Notes: generated by a model not told the origin, from the letters alone. A DNA stretch of 64,000 bases from Arbacia lixula (GCA_963669155.1 OZ022590.1:2923899-2987898); one strand, 5' to 3'; positions 1-15,530 are shown, counted from the first letter of the stretch. Translations and numbers: made by a program.

Positions 1-735
1 TTTTGATTGTGGACTGCAACTCTCAGCTACAACATGGGTTTCAATTTCTTTTCAATAGTACGCTAATATACTCAATAGTACGCACATGTTCAATGAAGCA
101 TAAATTTTCCTAAGATGTGTGTGTTATTGGTGAAATGATCCACAAGTGGCAATTAGGGTTTAAATCTATCTATGGGCTTCAAATTGGCAACACTAAAACA
201 GATCTTATTACTGAAAACCTAATATGATACTGAACATGCCCACAATTCTAAATGCTGTGTTGTGAAGAGAAAATGGTAAGATTTGCAAAAGACAATTTGC
301 AAGCCAGTTTGTAGCCAATTTTGAGATTTAGTGAACAGCTCATCTTCATTTTGTGTTCTGAATAATTGATTATGTGTTTGCTCAATGATCAGACAAGCTG
401 TTATTTTCTCATCTTGTTCTTTACCCTTCTGATTTCTCTCATATCTATCTCTTGGTTCCATCATTCCTAGAATGGCATAAAGAAGGATTGTGTAATATCT
501 GCTATACAAGAATTGAATTGCTATCGTTATTACAATGTATTACTATTAGTAGTGCTATCAATAGTAGAAATGTTAGTTACTAGCAGTGGTAGTAGTAGTA
601 GCAGTAGCAGTAAGGGTAAAGACAAAGTAGTACAGTTACCAACTCTCTCAGTACCATACAATGGTATCCACATGCAAATCTTGACACAATTTATTGCCTG
701 TAGAACTGAGAGGTTTGGATTCATCATTAGTGATC
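1..735. other. Intron or 5' flank with no recognised exon
   Basis: AT-rich. Only a short AGT-type microsatellite (about 583-612) stands out. The missing upstream half of the FYVE-like finger was looked for and not found here. Confidence 0.5.
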
Positions 736-889
736 TTAAAGGAATAGTTCACCCTGGAGAAAAGTTGATTTCAATAAGGGCAGAAACATGAAAGAAAGAT
801 ATTAGTCATCAAACCTTCACTAATATGTTTCTTTTATGTGTCTGCTTTTATTGAGACCAACTTACTTTCAGGGTGAACTATCCCTTTAA
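736..889. mobile_element. TTAA-type MITE, family A copy 1
   Basis: Starts TTAAAGGAATAGTTCACCC and ends GGGTGAACTATCCCTTTAA; the two ends are inverted repeats and both close on TTAA, the target duplicated by piggyBac-type elements. 154 bases. It ends 29 bases before the first recognised exon. Confidence 0.8.
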
Positions 890-918
890 ATGTTTGGTTG
901 CTTGGTTGATCCCCACAG

Positions 919-996
919 TCTCCTGAGGTGGAGCCAGACCACCGTCTATATCTAAGGGTCTGTCATCCATGCAAGGAGAAGCTACAAGACATTCAG
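919..996 (+). CDS. FYVE-like gene, exon a (end of zinc finger)
   Basis: 26 codons, phase 0 at both ends, after a CCCCACAG acceptor and before GTATTG. It encodes SPEVEPDHRLYLRVCHPCKE and ends KLQDIQ. The RVC-X2-C pattern is the terminal zinc ligand pair of FYVE fingers. Confidence 0.8.
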
Positions 997-1128
997 GTAT
1001 TGTAGCTTTAACACACACATTGTATAGAAAGCCATAGGCAGATTACACACAGTGCATTCTGTGCAGGGGAGGAGACAGGGTAACACACAGATGAGAGAGA
1101 GAGAGAGAGAGAGAGGGGGAGAGAGAGA

Positions 1129-1205
<77 letters not shown>

Positions 1206-4200
1206 GGAGAGACAGAGGAGAGAGAGAGAGAGAGAGATAGGGAAAGAGAGTGTGACAAGAGTGAGAGAAAGAGAGAGAAAGAGAGAGAGAGGGGGGGGGG
1301 GGGGGGGGAACAGAGAGGTAGATGCCGGTTTCAAGGTTCAGTGATGTGAATGTGCAATGTTTTACTGAGTAACATTCGAAGTGCAATTTCTATGTAGGTT
1401 TCTTGCTAATCTTCAATCCAAAAATAGTTCTTTAAAAGAGCATCATTTTGTTAACCTGTGAGTGAAATTTCAGTTTTTACCTGTTCATCTTGGTAGGAAT
1501 ATATTAAAAAATAAACAAGGGGGGCGGTTTGAGACACTCGCATCATACATGACTCCTTTTGCTCTTGATAGTTGAGTTGAGCGTTCATATGGGCAACTCC
1601 TCACATCTGCTCCTCAGTTTTGCCTTGATTTAGCTGATTATTTGGCATGTCCGTTGTTTCAAAACTACACCAATGTGCTTGGTATGATCCCTGAAAAATC
1701 TAAGACATTCGGTGATAGAGCTTTTGCAAATACGGCACCCAAATTATGGAATAACCTCCCCCAAGGCATTAGATCATTGACAGACTTCGATCGATTCAAA
1801 TCAAGACTAAAGAAGCATCTGTTTGATAATTATTAGTTATTTTCAAATTCTCACATAATCAATTTTTACTTTCACACGCATAGAGACTATTTGAATGGTA
1901 TTATGCGTCTCTAAGAATTGAATATTATTATTATCATTATTGATGTTCTGTACCCTTAGGTAGGGGAGCTGGAGTTATTAGCCGCTGAGAAGAGAGCCCC
2001 CAATGTTTGCATGAGAGAGCTCATGGCCGTCTACTCAGACATCACCAGCATCCAGGCCAAGATTGAGGGCAGCATGCCAGAGGTAACCAAGAAAAATTCT
2101 TCATGCTTAGCCACAAAAGCAATGTAACCTAAATCCTATGTTTTTTGCTATTTTACTTGCAGATTTGTTTGAAATTGTAAAATAATGGGGTGATATTCAG
2201 AAAGAACTTGCATCTGAAAACTGTCTTAGCTTAAACAGTCAGTATTCTCAGAACTGACAGGTCATAGAATGTGCTAATATGCCAATCAAAATTTTGAATC
2301 TTAAGTGAAAATAAAATCAGAATACCACCGATCCCTGCTCTCTATATATGTTGGAGATGTTTTTAATTCTTCTATTCTGCTTTCATACAAAATGAATTTG
2401 TAATTACTGTTTTCATCTGTATCTCATATAGTATGAAATGTAATGGAAATGTGAAGTAAATGCAATTCATGTTAATTTACTTGATTGAAATTCAATTTGA
2501 TTCAATGCTTTGCCACTATGAACATGAAGTCTATTATTTTGTATGTTGTAATGTTTTATGGAAATAGGGAATAAATGCATTTCATATCAATTCAATCAAA
2601 TAAAACTGTTGTTGTGAATTTCCTGACTCTTTGTGGTTGTTATGATAGTTCCAGAAGCTGATTGACGGGCTGGAGATCCAGGTTGGCGCCCCCTCTAGTC
2701 TGCCACCGAACAGGAACAACATGCAGCTTCTGGCCAAGCACCAGGTAGGAGCACTTGTGGTCACCATGGCAACCAATTACTGTTGAAACACATTGGTGTG
2801 GAGCAGTTTACTCGTAGTCCAAGCTTAAGTCGTCCCCAAAGGAAGTCTACGATATTCTCACCTTGAACTAGATGTCTGGGTTATCTTTATTAGCAGAACA
2901 CCACACTTAGACTTCAGTGTATAATGAATAGCTCCACCTCAGAATGATTTTTGAGTTTAATAAGTCAAGTATCCAACTTAGACTCTATTCTAGATCAGTG
3001 AATTACACCTGTCTTTCAAAGTGATACACCAAACCAATAAGTTACTGTTCATGATAATTTGCTTATCTATATTCTCTTGAATATTGCAACTTTTCTTCAT
3101 CAAGCATATTTTTTGTGTGTTTGTTTTGAAAATGATACATCAAGCCACATAGCCCTTATTAATAATCAATAATTTTGCTTATCTTTATTTGCCTTTTTCC
3201 AAAAATGTATGACTTGTGTTCCTTTAATGTGTGTATTTATCTTGGTGTTGGTTTCCAGGGCGACCTGTCAGACCACCTGTCAAACTTTGTAATGACAGTG
3301 GCTCGTCTAAAGAAGCTGAGCCCCCACACCAAGATCCAGGTCACTCTGGTCAGAAACCTCCTCACCGTAAGTAGTTCTTGTCCGGGAAAACTCACCTCAA
3401 AACGGGACATTCTTTAAAGGGATAGCCGACCCTGAAGTTGAAGTTCGAGAATAGTAGAAATATGAAAGAAACAGAAAAGTGAAGGTTTGAAGAAAATCCA
3501 TCAAAGGATAAGAAAGTTGTGATCTTTAAAAATTTTGTGACGTCATGTGCAAGGTGCTCTCCCATATGTTCTGTGCTGTATGATTATGCAAGTTGCTCTT
3601 TTTTCTGTTTTTGATGAAGGAATATTTATTTCATAGAGGTATGTGTGTAAAAGCTCATTTCTAATGATGTTTTAAATGCACAAGTAAAATGATGCACATT
3701 CTTTTGGGAAAATGTACATTTCCAGCAAAAAAATAGGGGAGAGCACCTCACACATGACATGACAAAATCAAAACTGAAAGATCATAACTTTCTTTACCTT
3801 TGACAGATTTTCATCAAACCTTTACTAGTATATTATTGTTCATTTATTTAATTTAATTTAATTTAATTTAATGTTCATTGATCAGTCATTTTCTTCAACA
3901 CAGTGTTAAGGTTGAAAAAACCCCTCATTAAATGATACATTGAAAAGTGGAAATAGCAATATTTTACAAAGCAAAAAGAGACAAAAATATGAAAAGAAGT
4001 GTTTGGAAATGAGCCGGGAGTTAAAGCCCATCCCTCGTTACATGATTCATAAGCATTGGTGAATGGAAGGTATTACATGTTATTTCATCATCATGCTTTG
4101 ATGAGTACTTAGATTGCTTGGAGTAATTGAAAGTATTGTGCAGGGTATCATTATGTGAGAGAAAGAGAAACAAAGACCTCCTCCAGTCAATGGGCCTACA

Positions 4201-7200
4201 TGGTAAGGATAGGACAGGTGATGAGAAAGAGCAGGCTGAGATGGTATGGTCATGTGGCTAGGAGAGAAGAGACCCACTGGCTCCAGAAATGCTAAATTTC
4301 ACAGTTGTTGGTAGGAACACATGTGGGAGACCTCGCAAGACATGCGAGGACACAATCAAAGCAGACAGATAAGTGCTGAACTTTACCCACATTGACCCAA
4401 ATGACAGGACAGTATGGAGGAGAGCCATCAAGGAAATTAATGGTCCAACCCCCAGAGTGGGAAAAATGGACCTTAAACGTTGATGACGATGATGTGATGA
4501 AACTTTGTCTTATGTTTGTTTAATAGAGAGCTCTTTGCCGAATTTTAATGATGTTTGCACAACATTTTGTGAGAGCAGATGACCACAACACCATTGGCTT
4601 TCTGATACCCATAAATTTTTTATCACATTCAATGATTCTTGTTTATTTTCCCCCCGCATTTGCCACTGATTTGCGTTGCTAGAGTAAATCGAGCTATTAT
4701 GCAGCAACTAGCAATTTGTTCAAGCAACTTGTCAAGCAACTTGAAGAGCTGACCCCGCAAATCATGAATGAAAATCACAAAGCCACAGGCTCCTATTAAG
4801 TTTATGTTTAGTTACACAACACTTAGATAACTTTAGTGACTTGTATTTTGTTAAATCACTTGCAATTTATGTTTCTTTCATGTGTATTCATGTTAGTTGT
4901 GAATCAGCTTACTTCTTGTATTTTTGTTCTTCACATTCTTAAAACAAAAAATATGTAGACTTTTTATATCCATGTTTGCTTCACTTAGCATGAAACAGTA
5001 TTTTGCTTTTTAAAAATATTGTTCTACCACACCTATTGCTACTTACCTATCTTTATGTTTATGTATTACGCATTTCATATATTGATATCTGCTCCAGTTT
5101 ATTTTTGTCTGTACCTTATTAGGATGATTTCATTTCAATTCACATTGACCAGAACTGATACTTGATCAGCTACTCATCAAATTAGCAGTACTACTTTATT
5201 GATTTGATATGTCATCATTATTTTCTTTTAATTCAGTTTACATTTGTCTCTTCTTTTTACTAATATCAAAATTTTGTTCATGTATTCATTCATTATTACA
5301 TCAATTATTACTTGATTAATGTTGAAAATTTATTGCTTGATGCATTCGTGCTTGTTTCCATTTAGATTTCATTTATTAATTTTGACTAATTTGATACTTT
5401 AAAAAAAAGATCATATTTATTATTTTCATTCATTCATTTCATTGATATGTTTTGCCTGTGCCGACCGCAGTGCAAGGTGCGGTATTACACAGAAACTAAC
5501 AACCTCTACAGGCAGCTACGGAGACAGCTAGAAGGAATCACACCTCAGGAGGTGCTTCAAGAGATCCAGAGCATCGTAGACTCCAAGGTACGTCCACACA
5601 CATTCCTAGCATTCCAAACATTCCTAGCATTCCAAACATTCCTCAGATTCCTTCTTCACTTTTCAGTTCATTGGCACTCTGGTGACAGGTGGGTACAGGT
5701 ACAGACAGCAAAAATGTAAAATCATTCCAAATTCCTCAATCCATATTCCAACTCCACCTTTCAGATAATTGGCGCCCTGATAATAGATGGTTTTGATTAA
5801 AGAAAACAGATAAATATAAAACCATTTAAAACATTCCTGACATTCCAAAAATTCCTACTTGACTAGTATTTAGTTGAATGGCACCTATAACCTTGATGAT
5901 ATAAAGGTTTTAGTAAAAAACAGAAGAACTTGGAACAATTTGGAATACAGATTTGCAAAACTTTGAGAAAAATGTGACATATTTTGAGAAAGTTTTGAAC
6001 TTATTTATTACTAGTTATTACTACCTGATCGCTATCCTTTGTTTGCAACATCAATTTTCAATGTTTGGTATACTAAATGAATTTGTCAGTAATATCGTGG
6101 TTAATGCATAAAAAAAGTCAGTTGCAAACTAACTCTATGCAGCAAGGCAGAGCAGAGGGCTCGTAATTAGGGATTTTAAGTGCAAACATGCTTTTTCTCA
6201 CATTTTGATTTTTCTTATTTAAAACAACTTATCATCAGGGTTTTACCCCTCGCCCCGCCCCATTGGAATAAGCCAGTTCTTAGTTGTAAACTGCAAGAGC
6301 AGATCGATACAGAGAGTATAATAATGGCCTCGACCGTTGTAAATAAGCATTCTCAAGCCTTCCCACTTTCAGTTCTGGCAATACATGTATGTGTTGGTCT
6401 GAAGGCAGTTTGAATTTGAACTGGTTTATTAGCTGGTATTGTATGTGGTGTGTAAAATCATGGAAGTGTGGGTTGCATTAAATTTCAGAAGGTATCATTA
6501 TTATTTGTTAACTCATTGTTCATCGGTGTATAAATTTCATTTCAATCTGTGTCGTGTCATGAGGGAACCATGTTGTTTCTGTGATTTCACCATGTCATGT
6601 ATTTAGATCCCTGTGAATGTATGTATGTATGTTTGTGTGACTGAGTGTGTAAGGCTGTGCTTGTGTGGGGTGTGTATCTGCGTGCATGGGTATGAATATG
6701 TCTATGTCTATGTGAATATGGGTTTGAGGGTGTGTGTATGTTTTTATACCATGTGTATGTGTGTGTATTGTATCAGTAGTTGAACGTGTACACTACAGCT
6801 CAAAGGAATTGGCATAGGGAAAGGGAAAAGGAAGAAATGGAAGGAGCTGCAGTTTTAAACCACAGTATATTTTGTCCAGTTCAGCATGAAACATGATGCT
6901 TTAGCCTAAAAAGCATCATGTTTCATGCTGAACTGGACAAAATATAACATGGTTTAAAATGCGACTCCTTCCCTTTCTTCCCATTCCCTTTCCCTATGCC
7001 AATTCCTTTGAGCTGGAGTGTATGCCTGTCGATATGAGGAAGTATTAGTAGCAAATACGATATGAACATGGGATAATATTAATGGGCAGAGACTGGCGGA
7101 ACAGAGACATATCATGATGCAAAACCAGTTCTCGATATTCGCAAATAACTTTAAAATATCTCCCTGCGTGGCACTTTAACACTTTTCAACTTTTGGGCCA

Positions 7201-10200
7201 GTAAAATGGTGCACTTCCATTTATCTAAGTAGGTCAGTGCAAATGATCACGCTACCATCGATACCTTCTCGGTAACCCACTTTCGCACAGAAATTTTTCC
7301 TATATTTGCTACTCATCTGTTAGAAGGAGAGTTTGTACGAGACTTTTCAGAAGATGGCTGTAGTATGACAGGGCCCTGTTGCAGAAAATTTATTATTAAT
7401 GGTAACTTTGCCATCAATGCATGGTACCGGTAACTACCATAGTAACATTGCTTGACAGCCAATCAAATTCAAGGTTTCCATTGAAGTTGCCATTGGGAGC
7501 AAACTTCAATGTACCGGACTACAAGAGCAGATGTATACAAGTGAACAAATTCGGCTGAAAAGCTGATTGCGCCGCGTACGATGATATTTCATAGTTATTT
7601 GCGATATAGAGAATTGTGGCACTTTGGAGTTATTGGGTACCTGTAGAACAATATAGATTGGGTTGTAATCACAGAATTCATACCAACATCTTATCTCTTT
7701 ACTCGCACACAGCTAACTGTACCCTTATCAGACCTTGTGCATGTGCCTGCACTGCACCTCTATAGTGCGACAATACACCAGATGGTGGCCTGTATTACGA
7801 ATGATGAAGAAGAAGAAGAACAAATATTCAGCAACTCATATATGGCTAAGAAACAAGGGAAGGTGTGTTTTCTCATTCACAATATGCAATGCTGCAGTCA
7901 TCTCCATACAGATTCTTTTAATCAAACTCTCCTACTACTACGAATTGTCTTATTCCCTCGCAGTCTTGGATTTTTCTAGTGCCTTCTCCATATGATTTTT
8001 GATGATTTTTGCCATTTCTTGATTGTTGCAACTCACTCTCTGAATTATCGTTGTCTTCTTCTAAGAGATTCTGTTGGAAGTCTGTTTTTTTCTCAGTTTG
8101 TGGCCATAGTAGATGGTTGCTGTTTTCTTAGTGGTATCACCTATCCACAGAACTGTTTGGGTCATATCTCCCATAACTCTGGTGTTCGAGATCTGGTCTT
8201 TCTATGATATCTTGAAGTCTTAAAGTCCACTTTTAAAATCTGCTTTCTTTGAGCAGCTCATATTAGTGGGTGTCCATGTTTCAAAACAACCATTAAGTAA
8301 TGTGGAAAACATCTATTAATCTTGTGCAGAAATCTATGCACTTTCATATGGTGATATTTATAATTTTGTATGATTTATATCAATATTTTAGCCCCAAATC
8401 ACAAATTTATGGTCCTTGGTCCTGAATGGGTTAACATTGGCATATCCAGTAGGTTGGACTTCCATGAATCACGCTTTTCTTGACATGTACAGACAAGGTG
8501 ACATGGGAGCCTGTATTAATGATCTCATCTTTCTTGTTGTCTGTAGCTGATCCCAGTCAAATAACCACTAATGGTGATGGTCCCATGCGTCTTCAAGGGA
8601 AAACTCTCTCTGAAGTTAAGATAGTTTTGATAAAAGAAGAAACAAGAACCAAAAATTTTAGTGAGGGGTTAATGAAAATCCGTCAAAGGATAAGAAACTT
8701 ACAATTTGTTTAAATGTTGATATTGTGATGTTATGTGCAAGATGCTCTCCCATATATTGTGTGAGAGCACAATATTGAAATATCAAAAGTCATAATTTTC
8801 TTATCCTTTGACAGATTTTTGTCAAACCTTCACTCACGTGTTTCATTCATATTTCTGATTTTATTTAAACCAACATACTTTATGACAAACTTTCCCTTTA
8901 ATTTACTAGCATCATGTTTCTGCATGGCAATGGGTTGAGGTTTCATTCATCAAGCTCATCACAATGGTATACTAGTAGACATGAGAGGAATTTCATCAAT
9001 ACAGTATAAAGTATGTGCTCTTGTATGGCAAAACAAGAATAATAAGTAGTGTTTTTCTTCCTCTGTTCTTTTCCTATTTTCTCCTTCCTTTGTTCCTTTC
9101 CCTTCGTAACCTCCTTCTCACTGTTCTTTTCCTTTTCTATCTCCTCCTTTGTCTATTTCCTTCAGCTTTGTCTACTTTTTTCTTCTTCCTCTTCTTCTTC
9201 TCCATCTGTTTCTTCTTCCTCTCCTCACTTTTCTTCCTCTTCCTCTTCTTCCTCTTCCTCTTCTTCCTCTTCCTCTTCTTCTCTTTCTTCTGCGTCTTCT
9301 TCTTCTCCTTTTCCTTCTCCTTCTTCTTCCTCTTCTTCTTCTTCCTCCTCTTCTTCTTCTTCTTCTTCTTCTTCTTCTTCTTCTTCTTCTTCTTCTTCTC
9401 CTTCTTCTTCCTCTCCTTCTTCTTCTTCTTCTTCTTGTTCTTCTTCTTCTTCTTCTTTTTCTTCCTCTCCTTCTTCTTCTTCTTCTTCTTCTTCTTCTTC
9501 TTCTTCCTCCTCTTCCTCTTCGTCCTCTTCTTCTTCGTCTCCTTCTTCTCATTCTTTTTTCTTCTTCTTCTTCTTCTTCTTCTTCTTCTTCTTCTTCTTC
9601 TTCTTCTTCTTCTTCTTCTTCTTCTTCTTCTTCTTCTTCTTCTCCTCCTCATTTTTATGCCTCCGCCACGAATCCAAATCTAATGATTGAATTCAAATCA
9701 AACATTGTATAGAGATGTGTCACTTCATGGAGGTAGATTGGTGAAAGTTTGGGTATCATTCCTGAAAGGTCAGAGGTCAACTTTGCAAAAATTGGCTAAA
9801 AATTACATCTAGATTGATATTTTTCACAATAAATCAAAATTGAATTATGCAATTCTAACCAAACATGGTACAGAGATGAATCACTTCATGGACATATACT
9901 GATGGTATATTTCATAAAATCCCTGAAACTTCAGAGCGTTAAGGTAAATGAACTTTGACAAAATTTGTTAATTTTAAACAAACTTGATACAAGGATGGAT
10001 GGAGACATGCTGGTTAGATTGGAAGTCAAAGAAGTAAGAGGTCAAAGGTCAATGAACATTGCCAAACTTGGCTAAACATGGAAAAACAGAATATGATATT
10101 TTCATTTCACATAGGAAATCAGTGGTACATTGCCCACCAAACATACAGATTTCTGAGAATAAATCTAAATAGAGATAGCAAAGAGGCGGAGGCTTATTTA

Positions 10201-13200
10201 TTGACTGCATGGCAGTCGAATTGCTCTAGTTCTCTTCTTTTTCTTCCTTCTCCATCCATTGAATGCAGTGTATTTAGGGGAAAAATATACAGGGGCTTGG
10301 GGGGGATTCCGCCCCAGAAATGCTTAAAAGAGCCCTGGAAAATGTTAAAAGAGCCCCCAAAATTTTGAATTTATTTTTTCCCTGAGTGTCTTCCTTGCTC
10401 AGACCTAAACTGTAAGGTACAAAAAAGAAGTTTTAACAGAGCATGAAAGATAAGCAACAAATATATATGGTATTGGTGCATTATTTGAATACAATGTCAC
10501 TTTTTAAAGAAACTGTAGCTCTTCATTATTCTTGTAGTTTATTAAATGTGTTACTTTATGTGGTGATGTCAGCAAAAGAGACGCTGCCTTTAAACACATC
10601 CAAAAATTGTCATATTTGTTCAAGAAAAAAACAATTATCACTTAAAATTTGTATCCATTTTTAAACAATTACCGCAGAAGCTACCAATTTGGTTTAAAGA
10701 TATATGCAAAATATTTGGAACCTCATGTTATATACAAGTCATGTAGTACATTAAATTGTGAATAAAGTGGACTCACATTGGTTGCAATCAATGCCTGCTA
10801 AAGATTTTTTCTCTGGGAATGCAAACATTCATTGCAAAGATCAGTTGACTTGTAGGGTGACATAAAACCTGGTAATTCGCTGATGCCTCATCTTCGTCCT
10901 AAAATTGATTTATTTGTTCATCTAGGAACTAGAATTGAATGTGGAATTATGCACGGACGACCAAGCATCGTCAGAGGATGACTTTGATGTGCTTGCATGA
11001 TAAAAACTCTCTCCTGTGATGGGGCTTGCAGCAACCTGTGATGATCCCTCCTCCACATGTTACAAAAGGAGCTGAAGTGCCCTCCATAGATCAATGCTTG
11101 CTGACTTGTTTTAATGAAGCCTAATGTCACAAATCGAGGTGTTCAGGGGGGGCATTTCATCAAAGGACGTGTCGGACGTTTTATCCGACAAACTGTTATA
11201 AGCTACTGAAATGCTTGCATCTTATTGGCCGAGAGCAAACTTGTCGGATAAAATATCCGACAAGTCGTTTGATGAAATGCCCCCTGTGGCCCGGCTCGGG
11301 TAACATTCGCCGCAAATCAAGGTGATCTGGAGTGTGGCCTGGCTCGATAATGTTCAGGAATCTCCATACAACTTCGTTAAACGAGCACGCAATTGCATTG
11401 ATACGGGCAACTTTTCATGTGATATGTACTCATTTTGTGTACATGCACTGTAGCGTGTGAAAGACTGCTGCTAGAAGCACACGTGCATGAGATCGCCACT
11501 ATCAAAGTTTTGCAGATCTTGAGGGTGGGGCAGTGCCAGCACTGGGGTGGAGCTGATAAGATGGCCGCCAAACGCCGTCGATTGCAGCGCCCTCTGTAAA
11601 CAATAATGCGCCACAATAGCTCAGTTATATGCACCTTTAATATTTCGAGTGGTATTCTTGATTTCATGATGGTTTGCCACACTCTATGGTCTTGCATCGC
11701 TGTTAGGATACTGTCTCTGTTCAATGCCGTGTCTTGACTTAATACTCCATTTTCCATGCTATGCTATCCAGAGCACTAGGTTCAATTGTCATAGGTCAAG
11801 GTTGAAGGTCACAGGTCAAGTTCCAATTGTGAAATGTTGCTGTTTATGTGATAAATTGTGACATAGGCCTACTGGTATTTGACCAAATGTCACCAAATGT
11901 GCTACAATGATGATATATGATTGGTCTATCAGTTAGATTTTAGTTCATAACCTATTACCAAGTTTTCCCGGCACTAGAGGATGACATTTTACTCAATGTA
12001 AGAGATTTTGGCAATATTTCAGTGTCTGCGGAGGATGGCGGATGCATACCAGTCCAATTTCTCTAGGTTTTATTCCGCATTCAATTGTGTAGGGAATTTC
12101 AGATTTGTTTGCAAGTATGGAGAAAGGGTTAGCCTTCTCTAGTTTTTTTCTTTCTGACCATTCCGTTTCTCTCTAAACATTTGAATGTATATAATATATG
12201 TCCGCAGTAATATATATTTCTGTAATTTTCATGTACCTGTTTATTGTTATTATTATATGACCACCATATTCATGGTCTCATATTTTGCATCTAGAAGTTG
12301 AGTGAAATGTAAAACAAAACTATATGTTATATAGAACAGTATTATTCGTTGCAGAGAGGACATATTTGTTAATGTACGTAATGTATATATAGATTGTATG
12401 AGTTGTTCGTAGTTGTAACTCATCATTGTCCTTTCATTTGCTCAATGTGTATGGTGTCCCTTGTAGTGTATTGCGTTTGCTTTTTCTCAACAAATCACAT
12501 TTTGCGCTTTTAAAAAACAATTTTAATCCCTTTTTTATTACAATTATTAAGGCTTTTTCTCTGTGATAGGCATGCTGTGAGATGTGTTGATATAATCACC
12601 TGATGTATTTCACCAAATTTATATTTGCAAGATTGCTCTACGCTGTTATGTCAGTAAGGGAATTTGCCGTGAATAAGTGTTTTACGTATGAAATTCTCAT
12701 TGTGAGTGAAATCTAGAATAAGAAATTCAGAGAAACAGTTGTGGAAAAAATTGACGAAGAACAAAATATTTCAGGCAAACACCCAGTAGTAAGGAAAGCA
12801 TGTTCCGTCTTATAAATGAATGGAGAAATTATTTCCCTGAAGATTGGCAAAAGTGGTGAAACAATTACACATTTGATAGAGAAGTAAGTTTTAAAATTTC
12901 TTGCCCAGTAATCTTCCTCTGCACTCTCCAGAGAAGATGTGATGCTCTGGGAATTGTCTTGCTTTTGTGCTTCACACAAGGCCAATGGAAAATAATGATC
13001 ATGGCAGATCAATATAGTTGGCCGTGAACGTTATTGATTATGCTGAAGTTAAAGTGGTTGTAATAAAAGAAGAAACATGAAAGAAACATATTTCCAAAGG
13101 TTTGATGAAAATCTGTCAAAGGATAAGAAATTTGCACCCCCCAAAAAAAAAAAATATATTGTGATGTCACATGCGAGATGCTCTCACATGAGTTGTGTAC

Positions 13201-15076
13201 TAATTTTTTTTTAATTGTCAATTTTTCCAAAAGGATTTGTATCATTTTACCTGTGCATTTCATATATCATTTAACACACATTTTTGACATACATTCATCT
13301 CTAAAATTGATGTATTCCTTCATCAAAAACAGAATAAGAGGAATTTATGGAATTATACAGCAAACAATATGTGGGAGAGCACCTTACTCATGACGTCACA
13401 ATATGTTAAAAGATCTTAACTTTCATATTTCCTGACAGATTTTTGTCAAATCTTCACTGATATGTTTCTTACATGTTTCTGCATATATTAAAACCAACCT
13501 AACTCCAGGGTAGACTTTCCCTATAAATTCTGTCTGATTTTTCTCAAACTTTTGCTTTAACAATTATTTAGTTCAATGCTATACAGCTAGAAGCCAATGA
13601 AGTTGTTGGGTATGAGCAGCAATATATCAATTATTATTATTAATTTTTTATCACAGTTTTTATATTTTGTGTTTCCTGTCATGCTCTATGTTACTTGTCC
13701 TGTATCGATGCACAGAATTTGAATAGAGTTCAGGGTCTGTGACTGGGATAAGATGGAAAAAAGGGTGGATTGATAGAAGGATGGATGGGTAGATATATGA
13801 GTGGATGGATAGAAGGGTGGATTGATAGAAGGATGGATGGGTAGGTACATGAGTGGATGGAGAGATGATGGATGGAATGTGATTGGAGTTCATGGTCTGT
13901 GAATGTGGGATGAGAAAAATGAAAGGGTGGATTGATAGAAGGATGGAATGGTAGATATATGAGTGGATGGATGGAAGGGTGGATTGATAGAAGGATAGAT
14001 AGGTAGATATATGAGTGGATGGATGGATAGATGGATGGATAGAATGTGATTGGAATTCAGGGTCTGTTAATGTAGGATGAAAAAAATGAAAGGGTGGATT
14101 GATAGAAGGGTGGATGGGTAGATATATGAGTGGGTGGATAGATTGATGGATTGATAGAAGGATGGATGGGTAGGTATATGAGCGGATGGATTGAAGGATG
14201 GATGGATAAATAAATGGAATGTGATTGCAGTTTAGGGTCTGTGAATGTGAGATGAGAATTAAGAATGGAAGGATGGATTGGTAGAAGGATGGATGGATAG
14301 AAGGATGGATGGGAAGATATATGAGTGGATGGATGGATGAATGGAAGGGTGGATGGGTGGATGGATGAATGGATGGATGTAATGTGATTGGAGTTCAGGG
14401 TCTGCTGATTGGTTGGGCTAGTATAAGTGAGTACATGTAACTACATTATTAAATTATGGATTGATTGTAATACTGTGAAGTGTTATTTTTGTGATGTTTT
14501 TATTTTTCACGCATTTCCCAAATCATTGCACAGTCACAAATTTAACAGCAAATACAGCATAATTTTGAATGTAGTTGTAAATTGGCTGTAATTCTGTACA
14601 TGATTGGAGTCAGGTTCAATCTTTAAAAGTAGATGAAAATACACTCTACAAACCATATGAGTGAGTTATGACCATGATTTGGAGCCATTTGCCATTGATT
14701 TTATTAAAAATTAGTACTTCCCTGTTGAGTCCAATGCAGCTGTGTGCATGTTCACACCATATGTCTGCCTATAGACATATTGGTAGGAACCAGCTGCTTT
14801 CTATGTTTTGGGAAATTGATTGCTGCTTGAATATTGAAAGGGAATGAGATTTAACCAGACATGTATTTCAACAGAATGTGATGATTTTAAATTTCATCTT
14901 GGAAAAATATAAATGATTGCTACTACCTGTACATGTATATGCTTCCTGTTTCCTGTGCATAGTGTATAACTAGGATAACACATGTATATGTATGGTTTGT
15001 TTCAGGATAGCTGGAAGGAGGGAGAGAGAGAGAGAGAGGGGGAGAGAGAGAGAGAGGGAGAAAGAGAGAGAGAGAG

Positions 15077-15112
<36 letters not shown>

Positions 15113-15320
15113 GGGGAGGAGAGAGTGAGAGGGGGAGAGAGGGGAGGGGGACAGATTATTATGGTTTGCTCAAGGATGACAGAGAAGGAGAGAGGGGAAT
15201 GAGAGATAGCTATGGTTTGTTCAGGGATGAAAGAAAGAGAGAAGGGGATAGAGAGAGAAAGAAGTAGAAGAAGTAGTAGTAGTAGCAGTTGTAGTAGTAT
15301 CAGTAGTAGTAGTAGTAGTG

Positions 15321-15378
<58 letters not shown>

Positions 15379-15394
15379 AAGTAGTAGTAGAAGA

Positions 15395-15426
<32 letters not shown>

Positions 15427-15530
15427 TAGTAGATGTAATAGTTGTTGAAGTAGTAGCAATAGTGATAGCAGTGGTAGTAACAGTAGTAGTTGCAGCAACA
15501 GTAGTAGTTGCAGCAACAGTAGTATAAGTG

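Noticed and set aside
982..1386. Overlapping long frames of Ser/Leu and Arg/Glu repeats on both strands
   Set aside because: They are translations of the GA microsatellite and have no other coding signal.
9015..9712. Frames up to 222 codons rich in Phe/Leu/Ser or Arg/Lys
   Set aside because: Low-complexity TTC tract read in every frame.
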